NCBI RefSeq assembly: GCF_020509005.1
Contig: NC_063017.1
Span: forward strand, 2,852,001-2,916,000
Length of the DNA stretch: 64,000 nucleotides
From: Fulvia fulva
Lineage: Eukaryota; Ascomycota; Dothideomycetes; Mycosphaerellales; Mycosphaerellaceae
Reading direction: 5' to 3'
Part shown: piece after piece, positions 56,439-64,000 of the stretch
How positions within the stretch are numbered: the first letter of the stretch is position 1
Layout of the letters: each line of letters opens with the position of its first letter
Program-made: the position numbers and the translations under genes
The notes under the pieces: model-generated
What the model was told of the DNA's origin: nothing
Databases searched by the model: none
What the model saw: the letters and a program-made list of their open reading frames with translations, nothing else

Positions 56439-57203
56439 TTGAAAGTTGATAGTGGAAGCTGTGAAGGCCCACTGAAGGGTGCCAGACCACTAGGCACAAG
56501 CCGAGACCTTGCTATTCACTGCGTGGGTCTTGAGAAGTGGACCGCAGCACCGCAGACTGTCGTATGGCCTAGCGATGCCATTGCTCCTGTATGCAACGCG
56601 TTGTCCCTCAAGCTGCAGACCTGCTATGAGCCATCGGTTGCCTGATACGGGCACTTGAGCTCCTAACGGGGTGCCTCAAAGTGATAGCCGGACATATCGC
56701 CAAGGCCTTAATGCCACGAGTAGTGCTCGAGAACGCAGGACGAAACCCTCGCTCTGGGAATAGAAAGTGATGAATCACCAGGCGTGACAGAGCAAGCGAT
56801 GCATCGAATCAATCAATGTTCGTTCGTCAGCAGGCTGACAGATAGATCCAGATCCTCTTCCGCACAGAATGGTAGCTCGTTTCTAAGCCTCGAGAATCTT
56901 TGTTGCTGGGCTAGCATGTTATAGCGCAGACTGTGCAGCAGCAGCGGCATCGCGAGTCGTGTAGCATCGGCGAGTGAAGTGCACCTGATATGCCATGCAT
57001 CATGACTCAATTACGCCCAGAGTCGGATCCGGGCCCAAAGATGACATGAATTACATCACGCCTAGCTTTTGACATGCCGGAGTACACCATGGACTACCAG
57101 CGTGGGACACTTCTGAAGTCGTTAGCAGAAGTGATTGAGTGCCCTAGAACCGCGGACGGTCGATGCGTCTGTGGCTCCAAGCAGAGCACAGCAAGGTCAC
57201 AAT

Positions 57204-57230
57204 GCACATAACCCATTCAAGGTTATGTGC
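57204..57230. repeat. Perfect hairpin, 10-bp stem and 7-nt loop
   Basis: GCACATAACC (57204-57213), loop CATTCAA, GGTTATGTGC (57221-57230). It has no U-run typical of a Pol III or bacterial-type terminator. Its role is unknown. Confidence 0.55.
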
Positions 57231-60011
57231 TACTTCACTCGAGTTGCATAGGCAAGATGTTGGGTGTGCCTAGCCTGTCAGTTGATCGATGTCAAGCCGT
57301 CACGGTGTCAGTACGATGAGAAACAGACCCAGCCATTTGGTAGACGACCGACAACCTTTGATGACGACCAACGGCGTGTGAACCGCTTTGAAGATGTTTC
57401 AGCCTCTGCCCTTATTCAACCCAGCACGCTGTCAGACCAGTTCAGGGCGATCGTAACTCGTGAATCCGTCATGCTGCATGACTTGCAAGTACACGAGCGT
57501 GCTGAAACATGAGACCCAATTCGTCAGTGGTAAGACTGGATGCAGTACATTGAGACCGTGACAGACTGGGCCACCAAGGTATACCGAAAGCTCCGAGATG
57601 ACGGTAGAGGTCGAGTATGGCGTCGCTCACGACACCCGCTTGTGACAGAAGCGTTGATTGTCGTCGAAATTGGTTCTGGTCAATAATGGTGGCGGGTTCT
57701 TCGCAGTAGGGCTATTCCGCAGATAGGCAGCCGTGAGTCTGGTGGTCGTTAATGCGACTAGGGGATGGTCTGTTCTGGCGGCAGACCAACGCACAATAAT
57801 GAGCACACCTTCATGCCTGAAGTCGTTGGTCCGTGGACGCAACGTGTTGCTCGCTGTCAGCAGCAGCGCGAATTCTTCCCAGCAGCTACAGGGTGTTTCG
57901 TGCATGTGTGGATAGTGTCTTTAGTGCTAACTCACTGTATAGCCGGTCGGCAGTACAGAATGGGCGAAAGAAGGGGGTTTCCGTTGGATTTTAGCGAATG
58001 AGACAACTCCAGCGATCAACGCCACGACTGACACTATCCACGTATGCACTTGACACCCGGTAGCCACGATCGTTCAGCCCCGCCTTCTGCATCTGGCCAA
58101 CGTGTGAAGCAGCGAACGTTTCTAGACTCACCGTAAGACAGACAATGCGTGATTGGGTCGCATGAGTGTCTGAAACCAACCGTGACAGCGTGTCAACTGA
58201 TGATGGTGGTGACCCGTGTCAGTGGCATTTACCGCGTTGCACCAGCGGAGAATCCTGGTAAAACAATGGGATGTGCCGCGGAGGAGATTTGCAGACACCC
58301 AAGCGAGGCTGGGCATCGCCGCACAGTCGATCAGTGGGTTTCTGACCGAGCAGAAGCGGTACCATAACTCGGTCGTCGAAAACAAACAATCGCTGTTCGT
58401 GGTGTTCGTGGAGATGTGAAGTCGTAGCATACACAACTCTGATCATGAACCGTGAGCCGCTCTCGGTAGCTGCCATAGAGTTCGCGCCAGTCGAGGAACG
58501 CTGCAGCGGTGGTGAGCCAATCCGGTAGTAAGTGTGAGCCAATCTTGCTGGGTGTTGCTCGACGGGGAGGAGCATCCATACTGGTCCCGGTACAAGGCTG
58601 ATGATAGTGGCCAGGCCTTGACGTTCTGCTCGGGAAGCCTACCGTGGGCCACTGGGCCAGTCCAGCGTCGATGTGATCCTGCTGGCCTCCTGCTGCGACT
58701 GGTGCGCACCAGCCACGGTCCTGGCGACGGATGCGCTAGGAGAATGATGCCGCTGAGACGCTGAGTGGCTGCGATGGTCGTGGCAGCAGCCAAACGATGT
58801 ACGGACTGTGATGGCAGTACGGATGCAGAACCGGATAGTCGCGGTGGCAGACGACAAGGATGTAGGTCGAATAGTGTGAGGAGCTCAAGGCATCGGTGAG
58901 GAGGATTTGAGATGTGCCATTCTGCTCATACTGTAGATCGTCCGGGCAAGTCGGATCACGCAGACACCGGACGAACATTCGAGACGAGGCATCGTTGATG
59001 CGACTGCAAGCCGGCAATACGGTTGGCTGCGCGCATACGGCATCGAACTCTGTGTGCAGCATCCCGCCAGATGTCCAACATCGCCGACAACCTGCTGCTG
59101 ATAACTCCACCAGCTTGCGGTGAGCAGAGGAAACGGCACTTCACTTGATCGTATCGGCACTGCTGCAAGCGTTGTCTGCACATATTGGCTGATGAGCTGC
59201 GCAAATGAGCTGGCAATCTCAACGCCATGCACGCACGCAAGCACTGCCACTTGCAAATCATTCAAGCACGACTTGGTTACCTTGTGCCCTTTCGTGAGTG
59301 CACTACTGATCTTGACCGCCGAGCTCGAGCCGGTGTCGTGCGCATTTCCGTCGTGCTGGGGGATGCGCAGGTTCTGGTGACGGCTCGTGCCTTCCGGATC
59401 TGCAGGGTGTGTGGCTATAATACCGGGCTGGACAGGTGTCGCCTTATGAAGGGCAGGATGTGGCAGGTGTCATAGCAGCGGTGGGCTGTCAAGGCCAGAT
59501 GTTGGTGTATTGTTCCCAGCTTGGGCTGTCGTGTGCCATGCTGCATCCCGGCGGTGCTGCAGCGGTGGTCGTGTGGTGGAGACGCTATCAGCACTCCCTG
59601 GAAGGCTGGAAGCCGTAACCTCGTACCACCTTAGTCCTGTCCCGTACCACCTCATGCCCAATCACGCTAGCTGGCGCACGCACTTCACTTCTCCAGCTTC
59701 TGAGAGGCGCTATTGGATTACCCGCTAGATCGTTGCTTGCGCCGCCGCGGCCTCCACAGCTGGTGGTAAGTCGTCGCGCGGTCCTTTGACGTCCAGGCGT
59801 CCAGAGCGCAGCTCACAATGATTACCGTCTAGTGCGGGAAGCAGCCATTACCGGTTACTGCGCGTGCTGGACGACGACGCGCCCGTGGGCCACTCGTTCC
59901 CAGTGCCGCTCAGCAGCAATACCACTAGACCACTACTGTACAGCAGTGTGGTGTACGTACTGGCGTGCTCGACCGCTCGCTGCTGCTGCTGCTGCTCCTG
60001 CAGGCGGTGTT

Positions 60012-60039
60012 GCCAGTCGCCAGTCGCCAGTCGCCAGTC
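60012..60039 (+). repeat. Tandem repeat, 7-bp unit GCCAGTC x4
   Basis: Four exact consecutive units. A short CTG/TGC microsatellite lies just upstream at about 59979-59996. Both are in the distal promoter region of the WOPR gene and are likely length-variable. Confidence 0.85.
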
Positions 60040-61047
60040 GCAGGGGAGCCCGATCTTGCACCAGGGCAGTCTCTAGTGCCGCATGCATGCTGACCATGCT
60101 CGAACGGGTCCGTCAGCAGCAAATCCCAGTGCCCACCCATCCTGGCCGTTGCTCAACTCTATCGTCCCAAGCCTGGTACGTGTGAACTCTCTTGCTCTTA
60201 TGCTTAATGTGGGGAGCTGCGTCAAGGCCATTGCTGGTCGATGACTTGCACTGCTACTAACTACTAACGCAGCAGCCCACGCACCGTCGTTTCCCGCACT
60301 TTGAATTGCATTCACGCATTGCCCTCTGCCTCTGACTCTTTCACCACCACCCTCGACTTCCTGACACACGCCGCTTCTGCGCGCCGTGTTTGCGAAGTTA
60401 CCGACGGCGAGGACGCAATTAAAAGCCTCCAGCGCGAACCTTCTGTCGCACTCGCGCGTGAAGCTTTTGATCCTCAGTGCGCCATCAACCTAGAGCGTCA
60501 GCTTAACCTTCTGCATCCGTCAGGTACAAGAACATCCTCAAACCTTCCACCACCAACGTCGGCGTATTTGTTGTTCTTACACGCCAATAGCACCTCGACT
60601 AGCTACATACTCCGATCACAGCCGCCTCACAGCACCGCAGAGCACATCGCGACCGCCGAGGGACATCTTCATGTACGTACTGTACGCACCCGCGACCCAC
60701 TCGCCCCCCATTCACTCCTCGACACCGTTCACCGTTCACTCTGACGCGCTGACAAAATAGATTATCTCAGCGCAGCTCACATCTGCACTCGGACACCATA
60801 ACACCACTTCTTCTCTCCGCCATCGCGCCAGCCAAACCAAACTCATTGCCGGACGAAGTGTAATCTTACATCCTCCACCAGTGACGCGCTCGCGTGCATA
60901 TACTCCACGCTTGCCCACTGCCACTCAATCGCAGCGTGGTTGCCAGCTCTGATCACAGTTGTCGCGTGGTGGGCGAAACTTATCCAGCAACTATATCGAC
61001 TGCTGCTCTCCATCTAACCTCGACTGCACACCCCAAGAATCGCCACC

Positions 61048-62640
61048 ATGAGCACTGGCGGCGGGGCAGGACCATTGGTCCCAACATTCCATGGCTTCGT
61101 TCATAACAGCATGGATGGACTCGTCCTGTTCGAGGCGTGTCTAAGTGGGAAACTGCACCACGTGCCACGACGACCGCACGATCGAGAACGAAGCTCACTC
61201 ATCAAAAGCGGCAGCATCTTCATCTACGAGGAGAACGCGTCCGGAATCAAGAGATGGACCGACGGTGTTGCCTGGAGCCCGAGTCGCATCTTGGGCAACT
61301 TCCTGATCTATCGCGAGTTGGAGAAGCCGTTTCCGCCTGGCGAGAAGAAACGCGCCATGAAGCGTAAGAGGACGAGCATGCCGGGCGAGCCGTACCCGCG
61401 TCGCGATTCAGATGATAACGAAGGTCCAGAACTCAACACTCCGCTCACTCCTCCCACGCCGAACGTTGACGGCGAAGTCAAGCCCGAGATCCCCAGCAGC
61501 GATCAAGACAAGGAATTGGAAAGGTCACTGATTGGATCCTTGGTCGACAGCTACGGCTTCAGACCCGACGGTCTTGTTAAGAAGACGATGAGCATTTCTG
61601 TCAATGGCATATCACACCACATGGTCTCTTACTACAAGGTCGACGATGTGAAGAACAATCTCCTCCCACGGCCACTGTCCGACCCAAGACTCCAGAACAT
61701 CTCTGTGCGACCCGAGCTGTACCTGAAGCAAAATTTCCGGGCACCAGTCGAGGAGACAGAGCACTACGCGATTGACGGCCACATGAATGCTCATCCCCAG
61801 ATGATCTACAGCCCGATGGTACAGCCGTACGGTATGGCACCTAGCCAGTATATGGGCGCCCGCCAGTATCCAGGCATGTACGGAAGCACCACCGGATCAT
61901 CGATGTACGGAGCCATGACTGCCGCGTCGTGGCCAACCCAGCAGGCTACAGCCGGTGCTATGGGTTACGGCTCACATCAAAGCTATGGCAGCCAACCCTA
62001 CCCAAGCTACTACAAGCCAACGGATCAAGGGAACGGGTCCGGAGTCAAGACAGAGTCTCAACATTCGACATCTCAAGCTATGCCCTACGGAAGTCAATAC
62101 GCTCCATCGTATCCCAACATGCAGAGGAGCAATTCAGTCTCCGCCCCTTCTATGATGCAATCATCGTATCAAACCCCAGTTCAGCCTCATTCCTCGACTT
62201 TCGGAACGATGGGACCAGGGAGTGGCCGCCCGTCGTACAGTGGACAAAGCATGAACAGCCCGTCTGCCAATGGACAGTCCCAGGGACCCTATGGCAGTGC
62301 ATCGACCGCGCCGTACGCCGTGCGTTCTCCAACTCAGAGTTACAGCATGCAGAGTGCACCCCAGAGCGCCGTCAGCCACTCTCCTCATCCTTCCATGAAG
62401 AGTCCGCAATCTGCCCATCCCGGAACCTCTAGCGATCCAAACGGTCAATTGCACTCTGGAGGCATGCCCTACCGGTCTGGATCATACGCGGTTCCATCTG
62501 CTCCACAAACCGGTCACAGCGATATGAACGGTCTGGGAATCAGCAGCACTTCCAGCTACCCCCCGCCAAGTCAGAATGGCTCCGGCTATAGCTACGGATC
62601 CACCGGGCACGCGCAAACGAGTGGTCCATATCCAGCATAG
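61048..62640 (+). CDS. WOR1: WOPR-domain transcriptional regulator (Wor1/Ryp1/Sge1 type)
   Basis: A single exon of 530 residues. The first WOPR half covers about 12-105, with FHGFVHNSMDGLVLFEACL, KSGSIFIYEENASGIKRWTDG and WSPSRILGNFLIYREL. A basic segment KKRAMKRKRTSMP (about 100-112) is a likely nuclear localisation signal and contains a PKA-type RxxT/S site. The second half lies near 164-210 (SLIGSLVDSYGFRPDGLVKKTMSISV...HHMVSYY). The remainder is low-complexity, rich in Ser, Tyr, Pro, Gln, Gly and Met, as in Wor1 and Ryp1. Relatives are master switches of morphology, and in plant pathogens of effector expression and virulence. The HHMVSYY and single-exon structure favour the Wor1/Sge1 group over Pac2. 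The 8-kb upstream region has no supported gene. Confidence 0.95.
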   Translation: MSTGGGAGPLVPTFHGFVHNSMDGLVLFEACLSGKLHHVPRRPHDRERSSLIKSGSIFIYEENASGIKRWTDGVAWSPSRILGNFLIYRELEKPFPPGEKKRAMKRKRTSMPGEPYPRRDSDDNEGPELNTPLTPPTPNVDGEVKPEIPSSDQDKELERSLIGSLVDSYGFRPDGLVKKTMSISVNGISHHMVSYYKVDDVKNNLLPRPLSDPRLQNISVRPELYLKQNFRAPVEETEHYAIDGHMNAHPQMIYSPMVQPYGMAPSQYMGARQYPGMYGSTTGSSMYGAMTAASWPTQQATAGAMGYGSHQSYGSQPYPSYYKPTDQGNGSGVKTESQHSTSQAMPYGSQYAPSYPNMQRSNSVSAPSMMQSSYQTPVQPHSSTFGTMGPGSGRPSYSGQSMNSPSANGQSQGPYGSASTAPYAVRSPTQSYSMQSAPQSAVSHSPHPSMKSPQSAHPGTSSDPNGQLHSGGMPYRSGSYAVPSAPQTGHSDMNGLGISSTSSYPPPSQNGSGYSYGSTGHAQTSGPYPA

Positions 62641-64000
62641 AATGGCGGCGGACATCCACCAGAGGCTGTATCCACTTGTGGCATGAGATTTGGATCCCAC
62701 AGACCTTATCAGGAGTCCTCTCGGCTTGTAGAGGCAGCATCGGCTTCTGTGCAAATGAAAGACTCTCCGGTGCATTCGCCGGCAAGCGGGAAAGATGCAG
62801 ATGATGATAATGCTGCGGCTTCATGAGATCGAACGGGTTACGTCAGAACGGCTTTGAGACTCGAAAAAACCCGCGGAACAGCCGGTGTGGTAATGGGTGC
62901 TCGCATCTCACGAGGTCGAGCACAGATGGCGAAAAGATCAGCAAGGCGTTTTGGGAGACTCGAATCGGCAGTCGTGCAATGTAGACGTATTGGGATGGAT
63001 GAGACATGAGTGGATTGGAGGGATGTCAGAATGTTGTTCGACAGAGCAGCAGTCCCTTGGCCGATTTTTGCTGCGAGGCGCAACGCCTCGTTGATGGAAC
63101 TGATTCGTTAGAATGTCAATACGCGTTTGCAGTGTGGTGATAGAAGACGCATCAAATGCACCGCTCATCCATCATCCTCATCATCTAGATACCGCTCCTC
63201 TACTGACGAGTACCGGTAGCCTTGGCCGTGACATTTCAGCCCCCAAGATGACTGTGGCAAACTCAATGCAGTCTTGTCATCAGGAGCAGTCTTCCGGCGC
63301 ACCCTTTGACAACAGTCTTTCGCTTAGAAGCGGATTCGGAAGTCAGTGAACCGCGAACTCAGAGGATGCCTTGGCGTGGAGGAATCGTTCGGCTGTGAAG
63401 TCTGCTGAACCCTGCCGTCGATCATGCAGCCAAGGCGATGCATAGTAGCGCAAGGGATGATCAATCCATCATGATGCAGCTGCTCGATCTACAACGGATC
63501 ATTCATCGCGTAGCAACAGGAAGCTGGTTCGATAGCTGCATGGGCGAGTGCGGCAGACATTCCAGCTGCACTGCTCATGGGAATCATTGTGAGCGTGTGA
63601 TGAAACAGACAGGCGTCGAGGTGGACTTGCAACGGGTCGAAGAGCGGCGCATATAGGACCAGGTTGGTGGGAATCTGGTTAGCGCCAACAGGGATGTTCC
63701 ACCACGCTTTTCTCGCGCGCCCACACTTCCTGGTCTCTCGCAGTTCAGCCTTTGTCATCACGATTTGGCTTCTTTGACATGCTTTTCCAGCGACTTCACG
63801 TCCAACACCGGCAACATGTGATGCGCACCGCATCGTCGACTTCCGCGCTCACCGCACGCTTCCAATGTGCAGCAACAACCGTGCGCAGTCCGCCTCAGGG
63901 GCGAGCGGCCATTCACGGCGCGACTCGCCACGTCTGCCCTCTGCGCAGCCTAGCACAAGGGCCCAGCTCCTTCCTCCGGTAGTCGCCATTCCGCAGCTTC
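62641..64000. other. No supported gene; 3' flank of WOR1-like gene
   Basis: The first few hundred bases presumably carry the 3' untranslated region. Frames of 60-115 codons occur on both strands and overlap, none with a recognisable domain. A gene could begin near the right edge, but nothing supports it here. Confidence 0.45.

Larger units (their letters stand above)
52860..61047. other. 8.2-kb region without a convincing gene, upstream of the WOPR regulator
   Basis: I find no frame with a recognisable domain on either strand. The longest frames are about 120-150 codons and overlap others. Composition is ordinary (CA and TG are not depleted), so it is not a RIP-degraded transposon. It contains a few short inverted and direct repeats, listed separately. 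The last ~700 bp are C/T- and CA-rich, as expected of a promoter and 5' leader of the gene at 61048. The region could hold a long regulatory upstream segment, non-coding transcripts or decayed genes. Confidence 0.5.

Noticed and set aside
58216..58419. Helix-turn-helix-like peptide resembling the N terminus of pogo/CENP-B-type transposases
   Set aside because: The resemblance is limited to about 40 residues with no upstream or downstream support; likely chance.
60301..60744. 147-codon plus-strand frame upstream of the WOPR gene
   Set aside because: It has no ATG start and no domain and lies in the C/T-rich promoter and leader region.
1..64000. tRNA, rRNA or CRISPR arrays
   Set aside because: No B-box-like GGTTCGANNCC with a fitting cloverleaf, no rRNA-like stretch and no regularly spaced repeats were seen by eye; a tRNA scan could not be run.

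Overview
The window is nuclear DNA of a filamentous ascomycete (Pezizomycotina). Evidence: short 50-120 nt GT-AG introns, fungal orthologs throughout (Fal1, Prp9/SF3A3, Erg3, Zwf1, Sto1, Bud31), a WOPR regulator of the Wor1/Ryp1/Sge1 type, and transposons carrying the CpA-to-TpA signature of repeat-induced point mutation (RIP). A Dothideomycete (Mycosphaerella-like) host is plausible, but that is inference.

Layout. 1-8.9 kb: a multi-spanning membrane protein, a divergent pair of mRNA-processing genes (SF3A3/PRP9 and FAL1/eIF4A3), a small single-span protein and a lipid-droplet hydrolase-like protein. 9.2-10.6 kb: four head-to-tail copies of an unrecognised ~100-residue protein family, separated by only about 2-30 nt. 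10.9-18.6 kb: ERG3, a secreted Thr-rich protein and an SLP1-type SUN-domain ER protein. 18.64-30.84 kb: a 12.2-kb chromodomain Ty3/Gypsy retrotransposon with 184-bp LTRs and a 5-bp target duplication. A 5-kb LINE is nested in it in reverse orientation with a 14-bp duplication. Both interiors are heavily RIP-mutated, but the LTRs are almost intact. 31.0-34.0 kb: a second family of four small unrecognised paralogs, one of them frameshifted. 34.7-50.7 kb: ribosomal protein eL33, glucose-6-phosphate dehydrogenase, a GPH-type sugar transporter, a large PH+LRR protein, and a second divergent mRNA-processing pair (BUD31 and the cap-binding subunit NCBP1/STO1). 51.5-52.9 kb: a 5'-truncated, un-RIPed copy of the same LINE family with a 15-bp target duplication. 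52.9-61.0 kb: about 8 kb with no convincing gene, upstream of the WOPR regulator at 61.05-62.64 kb. The last 1.36 kb shows no supported gene.

Functional links. Four nuclear mRNA-metabolism genes form two divergent pairs with short shared promoters. Metabolic genes (ERG3, ZWF1, the transporter) are interspersed and show no sign of forming a pathway cluster. The accessory material consists of the two small paralog families, the nested transposons and the WOR1-like locus with its very long upstream region.

All intron positions were derived by hand from splice consensus, reading frame and family conservation. No transcript evidence was available.
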